From: Mesorhizobium intechi
Lineage (GTDB): Bacteria > Pseudomonadota > Alphaproteobacteria > Rhizobiales > Rhizobiaceae
DNA length: 64,000 nucleotides
Reading direction: 5' to 3'
NCBI RefSeq assembly: GCF_002879535.1
Contig: NZ_PNOT02000006.1
Coordinates: 1 to 64,000 of the forward strand
This document shows positions 27,420-36,041 of this stretch, piece after piece. Made by a program: the position numbers and the translations under genes. The first letter of the stretch is position 1. Every line of letters starts with the position of its first letter. The notes beneath the pieces were generated by a model that was given only the letters and a program-made list of their open reading frames with translations, had not been told where the DNA came from and made no database searches.

Positions 27420-29060
27420 ATGGGCAATCCTTACGAACAGGATCTCGACAGGAACGCGGCCAACCATCAGCCACTGACGCCGCTCACCTATCTGGAGCGC
27501 GCGTCAAAGACTTATCCCGACCACATCGCCATCATCCACGGCAGCCAGCGCATCAGCTACCGCGACTTCTGGCGCCGCTCGCTGAAGCTCGCATCGGCAC
27601 TGCAAAAGCGCGGCATCGGCAAGGGCGACACGGTCACCGTGATGCTGTCCAACACGCCGCCGATGCTGGAGGCGCATTTCGGTGTGCCGATGACCAAGGC
27701 GGTGCTGCATTCGCTCAACACCCGCCTTGACGCCGCGGTCATCGCATTCCAGCTCGACCATGCCGAGACCAAGGTGCTCATCGTCGACCGCGAATTCTCC
27801 GGCGTCGTCCGGCAGGCGCTCGATCTGGCCAAGGTCAATCCGCTGGTCATCGACTATGACGATCCCGACTACGCGGCCGACGCCCCGTATCCGAAGGGAG
27901 AGCGGATTGGTGCGCTCGACTACGAGGATTTTGTCGCCGGCGGCGACGAGGATTTCGCCTGGTCGATGCCCGACGATGAATGGGACGCCATCTCGCTCAA
28001 CTACACCTCGGGCACGACGGGCAATCCGAAGGGCGTCGTCTATCACCACCGCGGTGCCGCCCTGATGGCCTACACCAACACCATCCACGCAGGCATGGCC
28101 AAGCACGCCGTCTATCTCTGGACGCTGCCGATGTTCCACTGCAATGGCTGGTGCTTTCCGTGGACGCTGGCCGTCCAGGCCGGCACCCATGTCTGCCTGC
28201 GCTGGGTACGGCCGAAGCCGATCTACGACGCCATCGCCGATCACGGCGTCACCCATCTCTGCGGCGCGCCGATCGTCATGTCGGTGCTGATCAACGCCCG
28301 GGATGAGGACAAGCGCACGTTCGCGCAGACGGTGACCTTCAACACCGCGGCCGCGCCGCCGCCGGAAGCCGTGCTGTCGGGGATGGCCGATGCCGGCTTT
28401 GCCGTCACCCATCTCTATGGCCTGACCGAGACCTATGGCCCGGCCGTGGTCAACGAATGGCACGGCGAATGGGACGATCTCGCAAAGGGCGAGCGCAGCG
28501 CCAAGAAGGCAAGGCAGGGCGTGCGCTATGCCGCGCTCGAAGGCCTGACCGTCATGGACCCTGAGACGATGCAGGCGACACCGGCCGACGGCGAAACCAT
28601 CGGCGAGGTCATGTTCCGCGGCAATATCGTCATGAAGGGCTATCTCAAGAACCGCAAGGCCAGCAACGAAGCCTTCGCCGGCGGCTGGTTCCATTCCGGT
28701 GATCTCGGCGTCATGCATCCCGATGGCTACATCCAGCTCAAGGACCGTTCCAAGGACATCATCATTTCGGGCGGCGAGAACATTTCCTCGATCGAGGTCG
28801 AGGATGCGCTCTACAAGCATCCGTCCGTCGCCTCCTGCGGCGTTGTGGCGCGCCATGACGAAAAATGGGGAGAGGTGCCGGTTGCCTATGTCGAGCTTAA
28901 GCCCGGCAAGACGGCGAGCGAGGCCGAGATCATCGAGCACTGCCGTGCGCTGCTTGCCCGCTTCAAAGTGCCGAAAGCGGTGATTTTCGCCGAGATTCCA
29001 AAGACCTCGACCGGCAAGATCCAGAAATTCCGCCTGCGGGAAATGGCCAGACCCGCCTGA
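27420..29060 (+). CDS. AMP-forming acyl-CoA synthetase
   Basis: This 546-residue member of the acyl-adenylate superfamily activates a carboxylic acid with ATP and joins it to CoA. The P-loop-like YTSGTTGNPKGV lies near residue 195 and YGLTETYGP near residue 335. The domain-closing motif is SGGENISS, and the catalytic Lys is in STGKIQKFRLR near the C-terminus. The layout is that of AlkK/medium-chain and DmdB-like synthetases; the substrate cannot be told. The ATG has GGGGAGG 5-6 bases upstream. It stands alone between a divergent SorC gene and the TetR-RND group. Confidence 0.9.
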   Translation: MGNPYEQDLDRNAANHQPLTPLTYLERASKTYPDHIAIIHGSQRISYRDFWRRSLKLASALQKRGIGKGDTVTVMLSNTPPMLEAHFGVPMTKAVLHSLNTRLDAAVIAFQLDHAETKVLIVDREFSGVVRQALDLAKVNPLVIDYDDPDYAADAPYPKGERIGALDYEDFVAGGDEDFAWSMPDDEWDAISLNYTSGTTGNPKGVVYHHRGAALMAYTNTIHAGMAKHAVYLWTLPMFHCNGWCFPWTLAVQAGTHVCLRWVRPKPIYDAIADHGVTHLCGAPIVMSVLINARDEDKRTFAQTVTFNTAAAPPPEAVLSGMADAGFAVTHLYGLTETYGPAVVNEWHGEWDDLAKGERSAKKARQGVRYAALEGLTVMDPETMQATPADGETIGEVMFRGNIVMKGYLKNRKASNEAFAGGWFHSGDLGVMHPDGYIQLKDRSKDIIISGGENISSIEVEDALYKHPSVASCGVVARHDEKWGEVPVAYVELKPGKTASEAEIIEHCRALLARFKVPKAVIFAEIPKTSTGKIQKFRLREMARPA

Positions 29061-29204
29061 AGCGCCGACGGCCTCGTCAAAAAAATTTCGAGTTGCCCGC
29101 ATCCTTGGACCGCTTGGTGACGTCTGTTGGATGTCACCATCTGTCACTATCTTGTACGCGTACGTCGATTTCGCGTTGACATCCCGCCTTCTTCGATTTA
29201 CGAC

Positions 29205-29226
29205 TGACGAAAATTAAAATTCGTCA
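29205..29226. promoter_or_regulatory. inverted repeat upstream of tetR, probable operator
   Basis: TGACGAA at 29205-29211 and TTCGTCA at 29220-29226 are perfect 7-base arms separated by 8 bases. They end 19 bases before the TetR start. A -35-like TTGACA lies upstream at 29174-29179, so a repressor bound here would cover the -10/start region. This geometry suits a TetR dimer and autoregulation of the efflux operon. Confidence 0.6.
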
Positions 29227-29245
29227 CTTATCAAACGAAAGAGCT

Positions 29246-29851
29246 ATGTCCGAAGCCTTCAACATCATGGTCGATGTCGCCAGACAGGAGAATGTGACGC
29301 GCATTCTCGACTGCGCCGAGCGCCTGTTCCGGCACTATGGTTACGGCAAGACCAATGTCGCCGACATTGCCCGCGAGCTCGGCATGTCGCCGGCCAACAT
29401 CTACCGTTTCTTTGCCTCCAAGGTCGAAATCCATCAGGCCGTCTGCGGCCGGATGCTCGGTGCCAGCTACAAGATGGCTTACGAGATCATGCACCTGCCG
29501 ATCAGCGCGGAGGAGCGGCTGCGGCGCTACATTCACGCCCAGTACAAGATGACGCTGGAGACCATGCTGGACGAGCAGAAGGTCCATGAGATGGTCATCG
29601 TCGCGCTCGAGCGCGACTGGGCCGTCATCGACAAGCACGTCAACAGCATCCATGACTTGTTCGCGGAGGTGATCCGCGAGGGCGTCGAGAGCGGCGAGTT
29701 CAGGGACCAGGATCCCGAAACCTCGTCGCGCTGCTTTGGCGCAGCGACTATCATTCTTTGCCACCCGCAGATGGTAGCGCAGTGCCTTGCCAAGACCAAC
29801 CGGGCAATGCCCGACGAACTTATCGACTACGCCATCAGAGCCTTGAAATAG
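29246..29851 (+). CDS. TetR-family transcriptional regulator
   Basis: This 201-residue repressor has an N-terminal TetR helix-turn-helix (residues about 17-60; YGYGKTNVADIARELGMSPANIYRFFASK) and an all-helical ligand domain with a TetR_C-like end. It is the first gene before the RND adaptor and pump in the same direction (48-base gap). It presumably represses them until a toxic ligand binds. A matching inverted repeat lies just upstream of its start. Confidence 0.92.
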   Translation: MSEAFNIMVDVARQENVTRILDCAERLFRHYGYGKTNVADIARELGMSPANIYRFFASKVEIHQAVCGRMLGASYKMAYEIMHLPISAEERLRRYIHAQYKMTLETMLDEQKVHEMVIVALERDWAVIDKHVNSIHDLFAEVIREGVESGEFRDQDPETSSRCFGAATIILCHPQMVAQCLAKTNRAMPDELIDYAIRALK

Positions 29852-29899
29852 CCGCCGGTCGCCGGTGTCGGCAGTCCGTCTCCAGTCGGGAGTATTACT

Positions 29900-31042
29900 A
29901 TGTCTTTGTCCAATTCGATCATCCGCGGGTTGCCGGTCGCGGGTCTGGTTGTCGCGGCGCTCGCGCTTGCCGGCTGCAGCCAGGAGAAGGCCGAGGTCAA
30001 GGAAATCATCCGTCCGGTCAAGGTCGTCGAGATCGCCCAGGCGCATGACACCCGCATGCTCTCCTATTCGGGTTCCGTGCGGGCCCGCACGGAAAGCGCC
30101 CTGGCTTTCCGCGTCAACGGAAAGATCACCGAGCGTCTGGTCGACATCGGCCAGCACGTGGCGCCGGGCGATGTGCTCGCCCGTATCGATCCCACTGACT
30201 ACGACCTTTCGGTCAAGAGCGCGCAGGCAGCGCTTGATGCCGCCGAAAGGCAGGTCGAGACGACGGAACTTGCGCGCAAGCGCGCCGAGCAGCTTTTCGC
30301 CAAAAACTTCGCGCCGAAATCGCAGCTCGAACAGGCGACGCTGACCCATGACCAGGCGGTCGCCACCCGCGACTCCGCCCGTTCGTCACTTGACCAGGCC
30401 AAGAACCAGGTCGGCTATACCGACCTCAAGGCCGACAGGGACGGCATCGTCACGGCTGTCAACGCCGATGTCGGCCAGGTGGTCGGCTCGGGCACGCCTG
30501 TGGTCACTGTCGCGGTCGACGGCGAAAAGGAAGTGCTGATCGCGGTGCCGGAAATGGAGATCGCCGAGTTCAAGCCGGGCAAGTTAGTCAAGGCCGGGTT
30601 CTGGTCCGACAGCGCGCTGGCGCTCGACGGCAAGGTCCGCGAGGTTGCCGGCAGCGCCGATCCACAGTCGCGCACCTTCGCCGTCCGTGTCAGCCTGCCC
30701 GATGATCCACGTGTGCTTCTTGGCATGACCGCCAATATCGAGGCCTCGGCCGCCAACGAAAAGCAGCTGGTTTCGATCCCCTTGAGCGCCTTGGCAGAGA
30801 AAGACAGTCAGTCGATCGTCTGGACCGTCGATCGCGACGCCGACACCGTTCATGCCCGTCCGGTGAAAGTTGCCAAGTTCGCCGCCGATGGCGTGCGTGT
30901 GGCCGAAGGATTGAAACCCGGCGATGTCGTGGTCGCCGCCGGCACCCAGTTCATGACCGAGAATCTGAAGGTCAAGCTCGCCGGCGGCGTGGCGCAGCAA
31001 TCCGCGTCCGCCGAGGGCGACGACGCCAGCCGGCTGCGCTGA
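29900..31042 (+). CDS. RND efflux periplasmic adaptor lipoprotein
   Basis: This 380-residue membrane-fusion protein has a signal sequence ending in the lipobox LALAGC (Cys near residue 26), so it should be lipid-anchored. The AcrA/MexA layout follows: a lipoyl half-motif (GKITERLVDIGQHVAPGDVLARIDP), an alpha-hairpin (residues about 100-160, rich in Ala, Glu and Gln), a second lipoyl half (GIVTAVNADVGQVVGSGTPVVTV), then beta-barrel and membrane-proximal domains. It links the inner-membrane pump encoded next to an outer-membrane channel, which is not encoded here. Confidence 0.93.
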   Translation: MSLSNSIIRGLPVAGLVVAALALAGCSQEKAEVKEIIRPVKVVEIAQAHDTRMLSYSGSVRARTESALAFRVNGKITERLVDIGQHVAPGDVLARIDPTDYDLSVKSAQAALDAAERQVETTELARKRAEQLFAKNFAPKSQLEQATLTHDQAVATRDSARSSLDQAKNQVGYTDLKADRDGIVTAVNADVGQVVGSGTPVVTVAVDGEKEVLIAVPEMEIAEFKPGKLVKAGFWSDSALALDGKVREVAGSADPQSRTFAVRVSLPDDPRVLLGMTANIEASAANEKQLVSIPLSALAEKDSQSIVWTVDRDADTVHARPVKVAKFAADGVRVAEGLKPGDVVVAAGTQFMTENLKVKLAGGVAQQSASAEGDDASRLR

Positions 31043-31282
31043 GGACAAATAGTCGGCCGCGCGTTCCGGCGGCCGCAGGTTTCCGGGCGGCGTGTGCCCG
31101 AAGGTTGAGACGTCACGGCCGATGTACCCCCGCACCGACCTAGCGTCCCACCGCGATGAGTGTCTCTCCGCTCGGAAAGCCTCGCCGCCCGGAAGCCAGA
31201 TCGAACGCAGATGATTTCGTTTCGAGCGCCGTGCTTCGTCGAAGCGCCAGGCGCCGGCAACAAGCAAAGTGGACCAGCAACG

Positions 31283-34200
31283 ATGACGACCTCCACTGAA
31301 GAAAAGCGGCCCTTCAACCTGTCGCGCTGGGCCATCGGCCATCCTTCCATCGCGCGGTTCCTGTTTGGCCTCATCATCATCGCCGGAGCGCTCGGCCTGA
31401 TGCGCATGGGCCAGAAGGAAGACCCCGATTTCACCTTCCGGGTGATGGTCGTGCAGGCGATCTGGCCGGGCTCCTCTATCCAGGAGATGGAGGACCAGGT
31501 CGTCAACAAGATCGAGCGCAAGCTGCAGGAAACACCGCATCTCGACTTCGTGCGCTCCTTCACACGCGCCGGCAGCGCCATCATCACCGTGCAGATCAAG
31601 GGCGACACCAACGCCGCCGAAGTGGCGGACGCCTTCTATCAGGTGCGCAAGAAGGTCGGCGACATTTCGGGCGACCTGCCGCAAGGCCTCCTCGGTCCCT
31701 ATTTCAACGACGAGTTCGGCGACACCTTCATCACCCTGCATTCGATCAGCGGTGACGGCTTCTCCTATCCAGAGCTGAAGAAGTTCGCCATCCAGGCGCG
31801 CGACATGCTGTTGACGACCCCCGGCGTCGAGAAGGCCGTCATCATCGGCGACCAGCCGGAAAAGCTCTATATCGACGTCTCGTCCAAGGCGCTGGCCGAG
31901 CGTGGCCTGACGCTGACCGACCTGCAGAACGCGATCAAGGGCCAGAATAATGTCGATCCGGCCGGTGCCGTCGACACCGGCGTCAATTCGGTGCGCATCT
32001 CCGTCGAAGGCGACGTCACCAAGGCCGCCGACATCAGGGAATTGCGGCTGCGTGCCGGCGGCCAGGTCACCCGGCTCGGCGACATCGCCACCGTGACCTC
32101 CGGGCTCGAGGATCCCTTCCAGCGCAAATACCGCTTCAACGGTCATGACAGCGTGCAGCTTGGCGTCGTCATGGCCAAGGGGTTCAAGGTCACCGATGTC
32201 GGCAAGGACGTCGAGGCGACCTACAAGCGCTTTGAAGAAGCGCTGCCTTATGGCGTGTCGGTCGACCAGATTTCCGACCAGCCGGGCGTCGTCACCGATG
32301 CTGTGGCCGAATTCATGCATGCACTCGGCGAGGCGCTGTTGATCGTGCTTGTCGTCTCGTTCCTGTCGATCGGCTGGCGTTCAGGGCTGGTCATCGCCAT
32401 TGCCATCCCGCTGGTTCTGGCCGCCACCTTCGCCATCATGTACGAGCTCGGCATCGACCTGCAGCGCATTTCGCTGGGCGCCCTGATCATCGCGCTAGGC
32501 CTGCTCGTCGACGACGCCATGATCGTCGTCGAGATGATGGAGCGCAAGCTGGAGGAGGGGCTGGTCAAGATCGAGGCCGCGAGCTTCGCTTATACGTCGA
32601 CCGCTTTCCCGATGCTGACCGGCACGCTCATCACCACCGCCGGCTTCATCCCGGTCGGTTTCGCCGCCTCCACGGCCGGCGAGTATGTGCGCACGCTGTT
32701 TTACGTCGTCGGCATCGCGCTGATCGTCTCCTGGTTCGTCGCGGTCTATTTCACGCCGTGGCTAGGCAACATGATCCTCAAGCAGCGCAAGCATGCCGGC
32801 AGCCATCACGATGTCTTCGACACGCGCTTCTACCGCCGGCTGCGCTCGACCGTCGGCTGGGCCGTACGCCACCGCATCATCGTGCTTGTCATGACGCTGG
32901 TGACTTTCGGGACCAGCCTGTGGGCGTTCCAGTTCATCCCGCAGAACTTCTTCCCGCAATCGTCTCGGCCGGAAATCCTGGTCGACCTCTGGCTGCCGGA
33001 AGGCACCAGCATCAAGGAGGTCGAGACGCAGGCCAAGGCGTTGGAAGCCAGGATGATGGACGACAAGGACAAGCGCTTCATCGCCACCTATATCGGCGAG
33101 GGCGCGCCACGCTTCTTCCTGCCGCTCGACCAGCAACTGCGCAACCCGAATTTCGCCCAGATGCTTGTCATGGCCAATGACGAACCGGCGCGCGAGCGGC
33201 TGATCGTCAAGCTGCGCACGATTCTGGCCGAGGATTTCCCCTCGATCCGTGCCAAGGTCGATCGCCTGTTCCTCGGACCGCCGACCGGCTGGCCGGTGCA
33301 GATGCGCGTCATGGGTCCCGATCGCCAGGAGGTGCGCCGCATCGCCGATCAGGTGAAGGCGAAATTCCGCGAGGATCCGCTGCTGGGCGCCGTGCATGAC
33401 GATTGGCTCGAGCCGGTGCCGGCGATGAAGCTGGTCATCGACCAGGATCGCGCCCGGGCGCTCGGCGTTACCTCGCAGCGCATCCGCCAGATGCTGCAGG
33501 CGACCATGGCCGGTGCCCCGCTCGACGACTTCCGCGATGGCGAGGAGACGGTCTCCATCGTTGCCCGCGAGCCGGATGCCAGCCGCAGCCTGCTGTCCTC
33601 GGTCGACTCGGTCTACATCCCGACCGATTTCGGCGGTTTCGTGCCGTTGTCGCAGGTGGCCAAGGTGGTGCCGGTGCTGGAGCAGGGCATCGAATGGCGC
33701 CGCGACCGCCTGCCGACCATCAGCGTGCGGGCAACGCTGCCCGATGGCGTGCAGTCCAACGACGTCGTCACCAAGATGTACAAGGACATGCAGGGCCTGC
33801 GCGACGGCCTGGCGCCCGGGTACAAGATCGAGATCCAGGGCGGTGCCGAGGACTCGGCCGAAAGCCAGGCGTCGATCGCCGCCAAGGCGCCGATCATGCT
33901 GGCCATCATCGTCGTGCTGTTGATGATCCAGCTGCAGAACTTCGGCAAGGCGATGCTGGTGCTGGCGACCGGCCCGCTCGGCATCATCGGGGCGGCCGCG
34001 GCACTTCTCATCAGCGGCGCGCCGTTCGGCTTCGTCGCGATCCTCGGCGTCATCGCGCTGCTCGGCATCATCATGCGCAACTCGATCATCCTGGTCGACC
34101 AGATCGACCAGGACATCGCCAGAGGCATGGAACGTTCGGAGGCCATCATCGGCTCGGCCGTGCGCCGTTTCCGGCCGATCGTGCTGACGGCGATGACGGC

Positions 34201-34423
34201 GGTGCTGGCGCTTATCCCGATCTCGCGCGCCGTGTTCTGGGGTCCGCTCGCTTACGCCATGATGGGCGGCATCGTGGTGGCCACCGTGCTGACCATTCTC
34301 GTCCTGCCTGCCGGTTACGCCCTGTTCTTCGGCCGCGAGCCGAAGAAGGTGGTGAACAACGAGCAGGCGCCCGAGCCAGAGCTGGCGACCGAGCGGCCGC
34401 AACTGGCCCTGGCCGCGGAATAA
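31283..34423 (+). CDS. RND-family efflux pump inner-membrane subunit
   Basis: This is a 1046-residue RND permease with the usual 12 membrane segments and two large periplasmic loops. The central helices carry LLVDDAMIVVEMMERKLEEG, in which the Asp pair (DD) is the proton-relay motif of helix 4. RRFRPIVLTAMTAVLALIP lies in the second half. I placed the start at MTTSTEEKRPFNLSRWAIGHP; the upstream 41 codons of the open frame have no ribosome site. The gap to the adaptor gene is 240 bases and holds no gene I can see. Substrates are probably hydrophobic drugs or solvents. Confidence 0.92.
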   Translation: MTTSTEEKRPFNLSRWAIGHPSIARFLFGLIIIAGALGLMRMGQKEDPDFTFRVMVVQAIWPGSSIQEMEDQVVNKIERKLQETPHLDFVRSFTRAGSAIITVQIKGDTNAAEVADAFYQVRKKVGDISGDLPQGLLGPYFNDEFGDTFITLHSISGDGFSYPELKKFAIQARDMLLTTPGVEKAVIIGDQPEKLYIDVSSKALAERGLTLTDLQNAIKGQNNVDPAGAVDTGVNSVRISVEGDVTKAADIRELRLRAGGQVTRLGDIATVTSGLEDPFQRKYRFNGHDSVQLGVVMAKGFKVTDVGKDVEATYKRFEEALPYGVSVDQISDQPGVVTDAVAEFMHALGEALLIVLVVSFLSIGWRSGLVIAIAIPLVLAATFAIMYELGIDLQRISLGALIIALGLLVDDAMIVVEMMERKLEEGLVKIEAASFAYTSTAFPMLTGTLITTAGFIPVGFAASTAGEYVRTLFYVVGIALIVSWFVAVYFTPWLGNMILKQRKHAGSHHDVFDTRFYRRLRSTVGWAVRHRIIVLVMTLVTFGTSLWAFQFIPQNFFPQSSRPEILVDLWLPEGTSIKEVETQAKALEARMMDDKDKRFIATYIGEGAPRFFLPLDQQLRNPNFAQMLVMANDEPARERLIVKLRTILAEDFPSIRAKVDRLFLGPPTGWPVQMRVMGPDRQEVRRIADQVKAKFREDPLLGAVHDDWLEPVPAMKLVIDQDRARALGVTSQRIRQMLQATMAGAPLDDFRDGEETVSIVAREPDASRSLLSSVDSVYIPTDFGGFVPLSQVAKVVPVLEQGIEWRRDRLPTISVRATLPDGVQSNDVVTKMYKDMQGLRDGLAPGYKIEIQGGAEDSAESQASIAAKAPIMLAIIVVLLMIQLQNFGKAMLVLATGPLGIIGAAAALLISGAPFGFVAILGVIALLGIIMRNSIILVDQIDQDIARGMERSEAIIGSAVRRFRPIVLTAMTAVLALIPISRAVFWGPLAYAMMGGIVVATVLTILVLPAGYALFFGREPKKVVNNEQAPEPELATERPQLALAAE

Positions 34424-34611
34424 AGCCGTTTCATCGCATCATCCGCCATCACCTATGGCGGACGATGCGGTGTGACGGCTGGTCCGTCGCACCAATGAAA
34501 TGCTCCCCGCTGCCGATTTCGCAAAACAGAATTCCTTCCCAGGGCCGCAAAGCGGTTCCATGATGAGCGCCACCGGATCGGCCACGCTCGTCCTCATCAG
34601 GGTATCTTTCC

Positions 34612-35967
34612 ATGACTGAAAAACGGCAATTGCGGCTTGGCGCCTTCATGCGCCCGGTCAGCCTGCACACCGGAGCCTGGCGCTTTCCCGGCGCCTATCC
34701 GGACGCCAACTTCAACTTCGCGCATCTGAAGCGCTTCGCCCAGACGCTGGAGGCGGCGAAATTCGATGCCTTCTTCATGGCCGACCATCTGGCCGTGCTC
34801 AACATGCCGATCGAGGCGCTGCGGCGCAGCCATACGGTGACCTCGTTCGAGCCGTTCACGCTCTTGTCGGCGCTTGCCGCCGTTACCGATCACATCGGGC
34901 TGGTCGCCACCGCGTCGACGACCTACGACGCGCCCTATCATATTGCGCGGCGCTTTGCGTCGCTCGACCATATCAGCGGCGGACGCGCCGGCTGGAACAT
35001 CGTCACCACGTCCAACCCCGATGCCGCGCTCAATTTCGGGCTGGACGAACATGTCGAGCATGACGAGCGCTATCACCGGGCGCGGGAATTCTACGATGTC
35101 GTGACCGGCCTGTGGGACAGTTTTGCCGACGACGCCTTCATCCGCGACGCCGAAAGCGGGCTCTATTTCGATCCCGCCAGATTGCATGTGCTGGACCACA
35201 AGGGCGAGCACCTCTCCGTGCGCGGCCCGCTCAACATTGCGCGGCCGGTGCAGGGCTGGCCGGTCATCGTCCAGGCCGGCGCCTCGGAAGCCGGGCGACA
35301 ACTGGCAGCCGAAACGGCGGAGGTGATTTTCGCCGCCCATGGGGATCTTGCCGCCGGGCAGCGTTTCTTTGCCGACGTCAAGGGCAGGGCACAGAAATTC
35401 GGCCGCTCCCGCGACGACATCAAGATCCTGCCTGGCGCCTTCGTCATTGTCGGCGACAACGTCGAGGAGGCGCGGGCCAAGCGGGCGAAGCTCGACAGCC
35501 TCGTGTATTACGAAAGCGGCATCGCCTCGCTGTCGATCGCTCTTGGACATGATGCGTCGGCCTTTGACCCCGATGCCGCGCTGCCTGAGATACCGGCGAC
35601 CAATGCCTCGAAGAGCAGCCGCGAGCGCGTCATCGAGCTCGCCCGGAACGAAAACCTGACGGTGCGCCAGCTTGCCCAGCGGCTGGGCGGCTATTCCGGC
35701 CTTGCCTTCGTCGGCACGCCGCAAACCATTGCCGACGAAATGGAGGAATGGTTGGACGCCGAGGGATCGGACGGCTTCAACATCATGTTTCCCTATCTGC
35801 CCGCCGGGCTCGACGATTTCGTCGAGAAGGTGGTGCCCGAGCTGCAGCGGCGCGGCATCTTCAGGCGGCAGTATGAGGGATCGACGCTGCGCGAGAATCT
35901 CGGTCTAAAGCGGCCGCCCAACCGGTTCTTCGGAGACGCGAAAGCGGCGGTTCGTAAGGCTGGTTGA
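34612..35967 (+). CDS. flavin-dependent monooxygenase, NtaA/SnaA/DszA family
   Basis: This 451-residue luciferase-like enzyme uses reduced FMN from a separate reductase. LRLGAFMRPVSLHTGAWR at the start, FFMADHLAVLN near residue 55 and DHISGGRAGWNIVTTSNPDAALNFGL near residue 120 are typical of the NtaA/DszA group. That group attacks nitrilotriacetate, dibenzothiophene sulfone and similar sulfur or nitrogen compounds. No reductase gene is adjacent. It lies 188 bases after the RND pump and ends at a strong hairpin. The substrate is unknown. Confidence 0.88.
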   Translation: MTEKRQLRLGAFMRPVSLHTGAWRFPGAYPDANFNFAHLKRFAQTLEAAKFDAFFMADHLAVLNMPIEALRRSHTVTSFEPFTLLSALAAVTDHIGLVATASTTYDAPYHIARRFASLDHISGGRAGWNIVTTSNPDAALNFGLDEHVEHDERYHRAREFYDVVTGLWDSFADDAFIRDAESGLYFDPARLHVLDHKGEHLSVRGPLNIARPVQGWPVIVQAGASEAGRQLAAETAEVIFAAHGDLAAGQRFFADVKGRAQKFGRSRDDIKILPGAFVIVGDNVEEARAKRAKLDSLVYYESGIASLSIALGHDASAFDPDAALPEIPATNASKSSRERVIELARNENLTVRQLAQRLGGYSGLAFVGTPQTIADEMEEWLDAEGSDGFNIMFPYLPAGLDDFVEKVVPELQRRGIFRRQYEGSTLRENLGLKRPPNRFFGDAKAAVRKAG

Positions 35968-35996
35968 CGCGAGGCTCCCTGCCGGTGGTCAAAATG

Positions 35997-36024
35997 GATC
36001 GGGCGCGCCGAAGCGCGCCCGATC
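35997..36024. terminator. strong hairpin between convergent monooxygenase and permease genes
   Basis: GATCGGGCGCGC and GCGCGCCCGATC form a perfect 12-bp stem around CGAA. A short T-run follows on the plus side, and on the minus side the hairpin is followed by CATTTTG. It should end transcription from both convergent genes. Confidence 0.8.
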
Positions 36025-36041
36025 TTTCATGAGTCGGCCTG

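Noticed and set aside
34449-34670. A 73-codon minus-strand frame in the gap before the monooxygenase
   Set aside because: It overlaps the monooxygenase start on the other strand, has no ribosome site and no membrane or domain signal.
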